Shown piece after piece: positions 8,401 to 16,900 of a DNA stretch of 64,000 nt. The stretch's first letter is position 1; the number at the start of each line of letters is the position of its first letter. The translations under genes and the position numbers were made by a program. The notes under the pieces were generated by a model. The model searched no databases and had not been told where the DNA came from. It saw nothing but the letters and a program-made list of their open reading frames with translations. The stretch is from NCBI GenBank assembly GCA_017451025.1, contig JAFSSM010000059.1, forward strand, positions 1 through 64,000, given 5' to 3'. The stretch comes from Synergistaceae bacterium. GTDB taxonomy: Bacteria; Synergistota; Synergistia; Synergistales; Aminobacteriaceae.

Positions 8401-10879
8401 AGCAATCCCCCTCAATGATGACGGTTCGCCCGACATAGATTCATCGATGGCCGAAATACGCTACTATGAGCCGTGGCGCAATGCACTGCGTCATATTCTT
8501 GCGGAGAAGAGAAGTCTTGAGGAGGTCAAGGCAGAAATTCTCGGCGACAACATCGACGACGACACACCCGGCCTGAAAGATAACCTGCACCAGCTGGAAA
8601 TGCTCGGGAAGATTACAGGCAGTACCGACGACGATTACGTTATCACCGAGTCCCAGCGCAAAGAGGCCGCAGATTCTGCCGATGAACGCGCCGAACACTT
8701 CAGGGATACTCTGGAACTTGCTTATACGTACAGCCAGATCAACGAGATCGAGAAGGAAAATCTTTCGGGCATAATGGCGAGATACAGGGACGATTTCTAT
8801 TCATCAATGAATTTTGCGGGCTGGAGATGTTTTCTTGAGGCACTGGAGAGGCAGATAAAGGAGTTCGCCGAAACGAGAAAATCCGTGCTCGAGTTCGGAC
8901 TCGATGCAAGGCTTGCGAAAAATCCTGACTCGGAACTGCTCCGCGAAGCTGAAAGGCTGCTCATGGAAGATATGAACTTGGCTGTAGCAGAAGAATATCT
9001 TAACCGCTATGATGCAGGCGAGACAAAAATTGATGAGGGTGTTCTTCACGAGAACGATTACTTTGCGGATTTTCTGGCTAAGGAAAATTTTGACAGGCTG
9101 CTTCAGGAATGCAGGCGCAATGAAGGACGCGCACTCAAAAATTTTGGCTGGAAGTATCTTGAACGCAATTTCCCGAAGGACTGGACGAGCAAGCACCGCG
9201 ACAACAGCAAAAAACTCATTGAGAGCTGGCCTTCTCGCAAGGACACAGCCAGCACCGAACAGATAAAGACTCTTTTCACGTGTCTGGGCTTCAAGGTTAC
9301 GAATGTCCTCAAGAAGATTGGCAGCAAGGAAGAAATATTCCAGATTACCGCCGAGCCCGAGCCTAAGAGCAAGGCAGATTACCGTCATCCTATCGCGGCT
9401 TTCGGGACTCAGCTCAAATCTCCCGTGAACGTGATTATTCTGTACGGCAACTTCATGGAGAAACAGCTTGTTGATACCGTGTCGTCGCTTGACTTGGGCG
9501 GAATATCAATAGTCCTCGTTGACACCCCGATAGAGGCGGCAAGACGGCGGCTTATCGGAGAAATTTTCCACACCCAGACCTCAGGACAGAACAGGTTCCT
9601 ATTGATAGATCAGGTACTTTTCCTTTATCTTGCGTGCCATCAGGACACCGAAAGACTGCCTGCACTTCTGGAATGCACTCTGCCTTACACAACATATCAG
9701 CCTTTCGTCAGGGACGGCGGAGCTACTGCGGACGAAATGTTCTTCGGACGGACTCAGGAACTCGCTACGCTGATAGACCCCAACGGTGCGTGCGTGGTGT
9801 ACGGAGGCCGCCAGCTCGGCAAGACAGCACTGCTTGAACGTGTCGCCAGCAGGTGTTCGAAGCCCGAAGAGAGGGCTTTTGCGGTGTACTCTTCGATCGT
9901 GAAGATAACCGACGAAGCCGAAGTAGTCTCAGAACTTATTGACGGCATCGCCAGAAAAACAGAAGGCACAATCACCCTCAACAAGTGTTCAACGCTCAAG
10001 GAAATGTGTGCTCAGCTCAGCAATATGTTCATGAAAGGAAAAATAGTCTCTATGCATCTGCTGATAGATGAAGTTGATTCCTTCATTGATGCAATTTCAG
10101 ACCAGGCATACAGACCTCTTCAGCCTCTTGTTGACCTGAAACGTGAGACCAAGAACAACTTCAAGTTCGTGATTGCCGGGCTTCACAATGTCTGCAGGGC
10201 AAGGAATGCCACACGCGAAAACGGAATATTCGGCCAGCTCGGTACGCCTTTGTGCATAAGGCCGCTCTCTCCGACTGATGCGTTCAGGCTGTTATCGAGA
10301 CCGCTCAAGTATCTCGGGTTCCAGATAGGCCGCTACTCACACCTTGAGACCATCCTTACCAACACCAATTACTACCCCGGGATAGTCCAGTTCTTCGGGT
10401 ATATGCTTGTACAGACGCTCAACGGCCAGTACTCGAAGTATTACCATGCCGCCGACGGGAATCCGCCCTTTATGCTTCAGAATGAGCATCTCGGTTCCGT
10501 CATGAACTCGTCGGACCTGAACAAGAGCATCAAGGACAAATTCCGGTGGTCTCTTGAGCTTGACCGGCGTTACTTTATGCTGGCACGGTGCATTGCTGTG
10601 CTCTATCACTGCTACTTGAGCGATATATATTCTGGCAGCTGGCTGGGCTTCAAGACTCAGGACATTATCGACACCGCCGAAGCCTACGGTATACACTGCC
10701 TGAAAAACATATCGTACGACGATTATGTGAGCCTGCTCGACGAAATGGAAGAGATGGGTATTCTGAGCCGGCCGGAAACCGGAATGTACCGTCTTCGCAG
10801 AAGTTCATTTGTGGACATAATCGGCGAGAATATCGATGTGCTGGAACATGATATTGCTGCTGAGAATTTGGAGGGCTAG
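5474..10879 (+). CDS. Very large multidomain ATPase (STAND/Orc-like P-loop module), candidate defence sensor
   Basis: This 1801-aa protein is not one I can assign to a named family. Only its C-terminal quarter is clear: an FFGRTQEL entry box, Walker A GGRQLGKT (1444-1451), Walker B HLLIDEVD (1528-1535), a sensor-like FVIAGLHN strand, and a C-terminal winged-helix-like region ending in GMYRLRR. This order is typical of STAND/Orc1-type AAA switches. The N-terminal part starts with a helical region and a winged-helix-like segment (about 220-320). Residues 534-603 are a proline-rich linker of 26-aa repeats, each full copy ending in the basic PPRRGRRRKA. The middle 800 residues are helix-rich and featureless by eye. 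No membrane segment is seen. The partner gene starts 3 bp after the stop. Size, switch ATPase and the HEPN-like partner make a conflict or defence role the best guess, but this is inference. Confidence 0.75.
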   Translation: MNDQDSKPAIEDFYSMSANLVRQLDKISGLLSLRKIPSEAEFSYAITELEAMRKNFSGIVEKAEVIFSAFVNVRAKSQEYAQALKASQNEAQAMLRNISEVCIDDIIQMSEVCEAFLSAINMENIPSDLAPLEQYPGKVLVGVIGHQYYLADAEQETAPDDEEYFILKIADEPAIQQETVQVKPEHSQITVYRPSFISDDEVEEVLFPVNRIKTGKPSASSFKNDMKNLAIGNRYIRTLLPLLTHIGAMTKDQAYFFCLCMNWMPDSVSDKAKLETCIDVLAQKGYIAHYEYGGKDIYCLTVYTFTCMEKKSIAEKMTGFWRCSFGENIFGGRDRISSFFLKSMCEANYALLLCLHYEVDKLNEMDFHAVMNSIKFTSGNYDIDIVYQGEIFRCTLLVDLFELHSFDGANVIVICGEGELPEKISPNIHVLFVLSFDRNMVRYSCLDGEKVMVSQDIRSEVPDDIDDDETFFKLKNADFAKYQSAENVPEDVPAIELSASPQAKKTAGIRGGWRKISDDSQAMTPGTGIKSKAVEVPLDPAPEDPTPVVPPRRGRRRKAVDAPINPAPEDHTPAVPPRRGRRRKAAEAPLNPEPDGQVPAASPATSTVYEYLQTLLEVSDAPSDEAFCSIINYLLDRQATTFNELRSVIVQSVLLANGAALEKDRPMAESIASQLKLASHLLTEDAPYSSAHLASVFNDPEKSRPEFLLSAYLLAMLTPSAEYDYGLQDQTRMFFTRFDDYFGAFPAFKPLFSRMLSVAEASTRGFSAAVIAMIGSEAEKEAFFDSMKSEAESYLKVPSPKTRMKSLPPMYNNCFGPESDLYSCMKIIADGKNDTSSVEFVEAVLDEYCKRQNDTFTPDRSRLDARIDEEWDKNNSGNKFKLTGIAREHAIRHFTLRLELMALWHEQTAAMAGNSRKDLSKLRSLKQEILSLCSDIQEENGTEYPNILLWVLSFIQKYLNGEISRLGIYSELLLTGAIPLNDDGSPDIDSSMAEIRYYEPWRNALRHILAEKRSLEEVKAEILGDNIDDDTPGLKDNLHQLEMLGKITGSTDDDYVITESQRKEAADSADERAEHFRDTLELAYTYSQINEIEKENLSGIMARYRDDFYSSMNFAGWRCFLEALERQIKEFAETRKSVLEFGLDARLAKNPDSELLREAERLLMEDMNLAVAEEYLNRYDAGETKIDEGVLHENDYFADFLAKENFDRLLQECRRNEGRALKNFGWKYLERNFPKDWTSKHRDNSKKLIESWPSRKDTASTEQIKTLFTCLGFKVTNVLKKIGSKEEIFQITAEPEPKSKADYRHPIAAFGTQLKSPVNVIILYGNFMEKQLVDTVSSLDLGGISIVLVDTPIEAARRRLIGEIFHTQTSGQNRFLLIDQVLFLYLACHQDTERLPALLECTLPYTTYQPFVRDGGATADEMFFGRTQELATLIDPNGACVVYGGRQLGKTALLERVASRCSKPEERAFAVYSSIVKITDEAEVVSELIDGIARKTEGTITLNKCSTLKEMCAQLSNMFMKGKIVSMHLLIDEVDSFIDAISDQAYRPLQPLVDLKRETKNNFKFVIAGLHNVCRARNATRENGIFGQLGTPLCIRPLSPTDAFRLLSRPLKYLGFQIGRYSHLETILTNTNYYPGIVQFFGYMLVQTLNGQYSKYYHAADGNPPFMLQNEHLGSVMNSSDLNKSIKDKFRWSLELDRRYFMLARCIAVLYHCYLSDIYSGSWLGFKTQDIIDTAEAYGIHCLKNISYDDYVSLLDEMEEMGILSRPETGMYRLRRSSFVDIIGENIDVLEHDIAAENLEG
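7073..7282 (+). repeat. 78-bp tandem repeat coding a basic proline-rich linker
   Basis: Two full 78-bp units (7073-7150, 7151-7228) and a partial third encode 26-residue repeats with the pattern PLDPAPED...PPRRGRRRKA. The RRGRRRK cores resemble AT-hook or nucleic-acid-binding basic patches. The repeats join the N-terminal and central parts of the large ATPase. Confidence 0.85.
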
Positions 10880-10882
10880 TGA

Positions 10883-11977
10883 ATGTCATTTTCTGCATGG
10901 GATGAATTTTGGTGGAACAACATCACAGGGCCCCGTACTGCTGTAACCAGGATTGCCGAAGCTGTTTTAGAAGGCAGGAGCGTTGTCCTTTCTATCCCCG
11001 AAAATTTGGCGTGGAAGGCATCTATGAGGGGAGCAGTGCATAATTTCTCGCGGGACAGGCTGAATAACGATGATATTGTGATTGAGACCGTAGATGCGGC
11101 GTATGACATTCCGGATAGTGCAGAGCCTGGCAGATTCATTCTGTCCAGGTTCGCCTCCGGGCCTGTAAGCAGGGGATACCGTGAGAAATCGCGAGTGTCA
11201 GTTCAGGATTACATCAGGGCGAAAAACGTAATCAGGAATCGTGTTGTGTGGGTCAAGGGTCTTAACAGCAAGAATGCTGATCTGTGGCTGAAGTTCTGTC
11301 GCGGATTTGCGAACAAGTCGTTGAAGGATGGAGTGTTCGTGCTGGAAATTGAGGGTGAACTGCGTGAAAATGATTGCAGGCCGTTGACGCTTGTGGACTT
11401 CGGGGATTTTATCAGCAGCTATGATGTACAGCTTTTCAGCAGTTTAGTCCTTGATGAACAGGACAAATATCCTGACACATGGAAGAAATATATTGCGGCA
11501 TTAGCGGCTTCGGTATGCGGCATCAACGCGGAGACAGCAGATGAGCTTATAGAGACGGTTGATTTCACCGCACGGTCTGCAGCGGAAGCCATAAGGGATA
11601 TATCCGGACTGCCTTACTCAGAACTTGAACATATGGTATGGAGTGCGCAAGTTCAGGTATTATTCCCGCTGATTGAGATGGAACGTGTAAGCATTGTCGC
11701 GAAATGGCGTGAAATAATACAGCAGGCACTTGATGAGAATTACGTAGCACAGTACGGCGAACGTATTACGGATGCCTGCGATGCGGAACTGGGTACTTTG
11801 TGCAGTATGATGAAGTGGCGGACGGAAGAAGGTCTGTATGTGCTGTACATTCCTGACGAGAAAGAACGGTTACGTATTTCATTTCTGCACAATTGCCGGA
11901 ACAAGATTGCACATGCATCTTGCTGCAGTACTTATGATATTGCGATACTTTTGGGAGGTGATGGAATAGTCAGGTGA
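10883..11977 (+). CDS. ATPase-module partner with C-terminal HEPN-type RNase motif
   Basis: This 364-aa protein is coupled to the large ATPase gene: three bases separate them and GGAGGG lies 6 bases before the ATG. The N-terminus (ITGPRTAVTRIAEAVLEGRSV) resembles the entry into a P-loop domain, but where Walker A should be there is SIPENLAWK, so nucleotide binding may be lost. The C-terminal helical region contains CRNKIAH, that is R339-N-x3-H344. Arg followed by a polar residue and His four positions later is the catalytic pattern of HEPN RNases. By analogy the protein may be a toxin or effector released by the ATPase. No named family is recognised. The stop codon lies 5 bp from the 3' end of tRNA-Glu on the opposite strand. 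Confidence is high that the gene is real and moderate for HEPN. Confidence 0.75.
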   Translation: MSFSAWDEFWWNNITGPRTAVTRIAEAVLEGRSVVLSIPENLAWKASMRGAVHNFSRDRLNNDDIVIETVDAAYDIPDSAEPGRFILSRFASGPVSRGYREKSRVSVQDYIRAKNVIRNRVVWVKGLNSKNADLWLKFCRGFANKSLKDGVFVLEIEGELRENDCRPLTLVDFGDFISSYDVQLFSSLVLDEQDKYPDTWKKYIAALAASVCGINAETADELIETVDFTARSAAEAIRDISGLPYSELEHMVWSAQVQVLFPLIEMERVSIVAKWREIIQQALDENYVAQYGERITDACDAELGTLCSMMKWRTEEGLYVLYIPDEKERLRISFLHNCRNKIAHASCCSTYDIAILLGGDGIVR

Positions 11978-11982
11978 ATTAG

Positions 11983-12058
11983 TGGCGGTCCCAGCGGGAT
12001 TCGAACCCGCGTCGCAGCCTTGAAAGGGCTGTGTCCTGGGCCTCTGGACGATGGGACC
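11983..12058 (-). tRNA. tRNA-Glu (UUC), CCA encoded
   Basis: The acceptor stem GGTCCCA/TGGGACC closes the cloverleaf (12058-12052 with 11993-11987). The anticodon stem CAGCC/GGCTG holds the loop CTTTCAA with anticodon TTC, and the T arm has GGTTCGAATCC. The discriminator is G and a 3' CCA is encoded. The 3' end faces the accessory module at 5474-11977. Confidence 0.96.
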
Positions 12059-12067
12059 CGTTTTTAT

Positions 12068-12143
12068 TGGTGAATCGCGCGGGACTTGAACCCGCGACAC
12101 CCGGATTAAAAGTCCGGTGCTCTACCGACTGAGCTAGCGATTC
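12068..12143 (-). tRNA. tRNA-Lys (UUU), CCA encoded
   Basis: The acceptor stem GAATCGC/GCGATTC, a D arm with AGCTCAGTCGGTAGAGC, the loop CTTTTAA with anticodon TTT, and a T arm with GGTTCAAGTCC form a normal cloverleaf, followed by an encoded CCA. It precedes tRNA-Glu by 9 bp and the two are probably one transcript. Confidence 0.96.
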
Positions 12144-12240
12144 GGAAAAGCAACAGGGGCTATTATATTCTCACAACCCCAAAAATGCAAACTAACATGC
12201 TATTATTATCAACACTACACAGAATCAGGAGGCAGGTATT

Positions 12241-13152
12241 ATGTTCAGGAAAGCAGAAAGACGCAAAGCCAAGCTCAGACTCGCAATCACCGGCCCTGCA
12301 GGCAGCGGCAAGACCTACGGTGCACTAACACTCGCGCAGGGACTCGGCGGACGCATAGCCATGATCGACACCGAAAACGGCAGCGGAGATCTCTACGCCG
12401 ACATGTGCGACTATGACGTTGAGACCCTCTCGGCTCCTTATTCCATCCAGAAATACTTGGCCGCAATTCACGAAGCAGAAGCATCCGGCTATGACGTGCT
12501 CATTATCGACTCACTGTCTCATGCTTGGGCGGGCGAAGGCGGACTGCTTGACGTTCACCAGCACCTCACACAAAGCATGAAGAGCGGCAACAGTTACGCG
12601 GCCTGGAACAAAATTACTCCGATGCACAACAAGCTGATCGAGACGATGCTTGCCTCAAGCTGCCACATAATCGGCACGATGAGGAGCAAGACAGATTATG
12701 CCCAGCTGCAGAACGACAAGGGCCGCTCGGAAATTCGCAAGGTAGGACTCGCCCCGGTTCAGCGCGACGGAATGGATTACGAGTTCACCGTAGTGTTTGA
12801 CCTCAGTATGGATCACAGCGTTACGGTCTCTAAGGACAGGACAGGACTTTTCGACGGACAAATATTCCAGATAACGCAGGACACAGGAAAAATCCTGAAG
12901 GGCTGGCTGAACTCCGGAGCAGAATCTATTCCGAATGCTCAGGACATCAGGAACACGATTAACCGACTGTATTACGGGTACATGGAGCTTTTCGGGCAGG
13001 ATCAGACTGCGGCACAGTCGGCAATGCAGGCAATAACTGACGGGAGACCTTCGCGTGAATGGACACAGGATGACATGAAGAGGCTTAGTGAAGATTTGGC
13101 GTTGCGGTTTCAGAAAAAGGGAGTTATGGACGAAATGGGCGAGCCTGTCTAG
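12241..13152 (+). CDS. Phage-type RecA-like AAA ATPase (AAA_24/Sak4-like)
   Basis: The 303-aa protein has Walker A GPAGSGKT near residue 19, followed by the MIDTENGSGDLYAD segment and a Walker B VLIIDSLSHAW, the layout of the RecA-fold ATPases found in phage recombination cassettes (AAA_24, Sak4-type). Such proteins act with single-strand annealing or replication factors. AGGAGG lies 8 bases before the ATG. The C-terminal 70 residues (after GAESIPNA) are a helical tail. No other phage gene is adjacent. Its position beside two tRNA genes suggests a remnant of an integrated element or a domesticated gene. Confidence 0.8.
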   Translation: MFRKAERRKAKLRLAITGPAGSGKTYGALTLAQGLGGRIAMIDTENGSGDLYADMCDYDVETLSAPYSIQKYLAAIHEAEASGYDVLIIDSLSHAWAGEGGLLDVHQHLTQSMKSGNSYAAWNKITPMHNKLIETMLASSCHIIGTMRSKTDYAQLQNDKGRSEIRKVGLAPVQRDGMDYEFTVVFDLSMDHSVTVSKDRTGLFDGQIFQITQDTGKILKGWLNSGAESIPNAQDIRNTINRLYYGYMELFGQDQTAAQSAMQAITDGRPSREWTQDDMKRLSEDLALRFQKKGVMDEMGEPV

Positions 13153-13155
13153 GAA

Positions 13156-13201
13156 CAAAAAACGGCAGGAGAAGCTATTTTTATTGTGCTGTTCCTGCCG
13201 T
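13156..13201 (-). terminator. Terminator between convergent genes
   Basis: ACGGCAGGA (13162-13170) pairs perfectly with TCCTGCCGT (13193-13201). Read on the minus strand, a T-run follows the stem directly, so it mainly ends transcription of the protease-lipoprotein unit. It may also slow transcripts from the ATPase gene. Confidence 0.7.
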
Positions 13202-13211
13202 ATCGTTACGT

Positions 13212-13913
13212 TTAACCGTCAAGGTATTCTTCCCAGCACATTCGGGTTACTCTGTCCACGTTATCGCGGTCGCTCTTGTACTCGAACGTCAGCACCTCAA
13301 CAGGCGAAATCTCATAGGTAAAGCGGCTGTTCTTGCTGGATGCCGGTTTCCCCAGAGTATCCAGCACAATCTGCATCGCCTCGCCTATCTCAATTTCTCC
13401 GAATGCATATCCCTTTTTCGTAACTTCAACACGCGTTATTTTGCCTTCAGTGAAAGATATGGTGAAGCCGGGATAAGTCAGAATCTCCCGCGTGTAATTC
13501 TTCTGCGCAGGGTCAAAGAAGAACTTTGTGCGCTCGGTTTCACTTGGCCGCCCGAAAATCATTCGTGCCTTCTTCGGAGTCATTCCGAAGTTCATACGCA
13601 CAGCTAGTGCCGTCCTGAACACAGCATCTCCGTCCCGCTTTTCGACATACCGCCCGGAAATCCACGCTTCTCCGTCGTCGAACGGATTATCGGCCCTGTA
13701 CCAGGTATCGCTCTTGACCCTTCGCTCACCGAGAAGCACTAACTGCTGGTAGGCGTTGACCTTCCCGAGAATCTTCGAGCTTGTGCCGGGAGACTCACGC
13801 AGTCTCACTCCGTCGCCGGTGCAAATTCCCAGTGCAGGATACTCCGGCGAGGCATAAACACACCCCGCCAGAGCAGTCACTATTAATGCAGAAAGAACAG
13901 CTATGCGCTTCAT
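13212..13913 (-). CDS. Lipoprotein with SH3-like domain
   Basis: The start is placed at the ATG at 13913 (MKRIAVLSALIV), where GAGGAAAG lies 5 bases upstream. The N-terminus is a lipoprotein signal with lipobox TALAGC. Residues that follow (GICTGDGVRLRESPGTSSKILGKVNAYQQLVLLGERR) match a bacterial SH3 domain, which usually binds peptidoglycan or peptide cross-bridges. The second half (FGMTPKKARMIFGRP and onwards) resembles small outer-membrane assembly-type domains but is not assignable. The gene lies 16 bp after the secreted metallopeptidase gene on the same strand, so the two may act together at the cell surface. Confidence 0.75.
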   Translation of the reverse strand: MKRIAVLSALIVTALAGCVYASPEYPALGICTGDGVRLRESPGTSSKILGKVNAYQQLVLLGERRVKSDTWYRADNPFDDGEAWISGRYVEKRDGDAVFRTALAVRMNFGMTPKKARMIFGRPSETERTKFFFDPAQKNYTREILTYPGFTISFTEGKITRVEVTKKGYAFGEIEIGEAMQIVLDTLGKPASSKNSRFTYEISPVEVLTFEYKSDRDNVDRVTRMCWEEYLDG

Positions 13914-13929
13914 GCGAACTTTCCTCTCA

Positions 13930-16900
13930 CTAAACATCGGGCTCATCAGCAACAATTGTGTTGATGTCCTTGCGCACACCCTTATTGTTGATTGAAAAAA
14001 CATTCCAGTACTGGCCGTTGGAGTCCGTGTCAGGAAGATCATACTTCTTTAAGTATCTGCCCTTGTGGAAAATAACTACTCTGGCATACTGGCTGTTCCA
14101 GTCAACATCGCTGGTGCTCTCCCACTTCACATAGAACGCATAAGAACTCCTTTTGAAATCCGTGAACGTTATCCACCTGTACCTGCTCCAGTAATATTCA
14201 CCGTAAGATGCAGCCTGCCTTCCGTTGGGGGCATTTGCCGTAGGATTGTCCTTGTCCACATGAATCTTAGTCCCGCCAAGATTTGCCTTCAGGTTGGGAT
14301 AAAGTGCAATGTAGCTCCTCCCGTCAAGGTCAAGCACTGCCTTATACAGCCAGTTCGTTTTTGTGTAAAGGTACTTCGCAACTCTGGCCGTCTCTGACGG
14401 AGGCACTGTGAACGTATATTTGCTGCTGTCGTAACCTGACTTCGAGACGTTCAGGGTGTAATAGCCCGACGCAAGATTCCTGAACACATAGCTGCCGCTG
14501 CTGTCAGTTGTACCGGACACAGAAGCCTTCGTCAAATCGTTGACGAGAGTCAGAGATGCACCGCTGAGGTTGTTTCCGCTGTCGTAATCCACAATGCGGA
14601 CATCAGCACTTCCCGTCCCTGTTTTCACCATAGCCGCACGGATATACACTTCATCACCATCGTTGACGACTGATGCACGGGTCTGGAACTGCCTGTAGCT
14701 TCCGAAAGTTGCTCCGACCTGCACGGTGTAATTGCCGGTGTCTACGTTGAACGAGAACGTTCCGTCCGGGCTGACTATCCCGCTGGTCTCAACGAGTCCT
14801 GCACCGCCGCGAATGACTACGCTGGCTCCGCCCTGCTCAAGTCCTCCGCCTGTTGCGTAATCACTTACACGGCCCCTGATCGTTCCTCTGTGGCCGTAGA
14901 TTCCTACCGCGTCGAAAGCATGTCTGATTGAGCGCAGTTTGGCGTTCGACAGCCCTATCTGCTGGGCGGCACGAAGAACGTTGCGCCTGACCGTCTGGAA
15001 GTCCGAAGTTGCGTCTAGTCCCATGAAGAGCGACTTGTACCACACGCGTTGAGTCTCATACCACGAGAGGCCGTTTGTTGCGCCGGCGGAATCCCGGTGC
15101 ATCAGGTACGAGGCGTGAGCGATAAGTCTGCTGTACGTGTGAACGCCGTTATGGTCATTGCCTCTCGTCTGAGGTACGGTCTTGTAGTGGTTGTAGAGAG
15201 CCGGAACATCCGCAAGAGTTCCGTTTGAGAGAGCCGAGACGCTTGTATCTGCGGCAATATCACGCAGGCACTTGCTCTTGTCGAAGTACAGCGTTGTGCT
15301 GTCGGAAACCCTGCGGCCAATCTGCCATTCTTCATCGTACATGCACCCGAAAACATCAGCATATGCCTCGTTGATTGCTCCTGTGGCGTTCTCGTAGGGG
15401 AATGTTCCGCCGGTTATGTAGTAGATGACTCCGTGTGTCGATTCGTGAGCCAGAACGTCAGGTACTACCGCAAACGAATGCTCATACTCGGTGCTGTTCG
15501 CTCCTACGTCGCACATAAAGATACCTTCGCTCCCGTCTGACCAGTAGGCATTATCGCTCCAGTTGTTTTTGCGTTCGTGGGCTACCAGTTTCACCTTCAT
15601 TCCCTTGTTGTCCAGAGAATTGCGGCCGAACTTATCCTTCCACCACTTTATTACCGGCCTCATGTTCGCGTAGAACGAAATCTGCTGAGGATCATTCCAT
15701 GTGCTGCCGGACTTCTTCACGAGGTTTTCGTGTTCAAGCGTGTTCTGGTACATGATAACTTCGGGGCTTCCGCTGTCCTTCATCTTGGTCTCAATCGTAA
15801 CAGAGAGCCATTTCCAGCTTTTCGTTACCGGGAATGTCCGCCTGTTTCCTAGTTCGTCGTTGCCGCTGTCATTCACAGTCCAGTCGGCATTGTTGGAGAT
15901 GACGCGGATTATGGAGAGGTCAACTCCGCTGACTATCACCGTGTCATCAACCGCATCACCATTTCCGAGCTGTCCTGTAACTCTGACCGTGAAGGCAATA
16001 ACCGGACGCTGTTCATAATCTTCCAGCGAGTAGATTACTTTCTGGGTGTCTGCGGAGACAACCGCAACCGAACCGCCAGCATAATTTCTCATAGCGGCAT
16101 CTTCTGCCATATCTGCGGTGTACTGGGAATACAGGTTGCCCATTCTCTCAGTTGGCAGGTAGTTTGAGGTCAGGAAGTCAGTTTCTCCGGAAGAGTTGGC
16201 CGAGACCATGAGAGTCCTTCCGTAAACGGGGATCTCTTCCTCATTGTCTACAGTTCCCATCGTGGCATCTGCCATCTGGTGCACCTGCCTGAAGGAGTAT
16301 TGCGCTCCGTATTCGTCCTTCGCGACGTTAAGGAGCTGTGATTCCGAGTAGGGGTCATCAATGCCCAGCATCTCGTGGACACTCTGCACTGCGTCAAGTG
16401 CATCTTCGGCGTTCTCAACCTTTACGTCCGAAAACTTGCCTTCAACTGCACGTACAACATCACTTGATGTGTCGTAGTCAATCTCGAAATGATCATTGCT
16501 TTCGTTCATAAGCTCAATATCGGCTATATCAACAGAAGCTATTGCTTGAACTGTATGTGCTTTTATGACGGTAAGGTCAAAACTCTTCGAGGCCTCGAAA
16601 TCTCCGCTTACTGCCTTAGCCGTGAGAAGGACTTTTGCTGTTGCTGATGGTCTGGTTACACTCCCTGCAGCAGAGATTACGCCGGGGTTATTGCTCGTCC
16701 AGGTTAGGGGCAGACCCTCAGAATTAGCTGGAAGTCCCAAGTTCTGAGTAACATAGTCCTGGTTGTCGCCCTCAGCATATGTGATTTCGACTCCTGCCAT
16801 AGCGTCATCGACAGCGAAGCCCGCCGGATCGTCGTCAATCCACTGCGCATAAAGTGTAGTGGTGCTGTTCACTTTGTCGCCGTTTGCGCCGAAAACGAAA

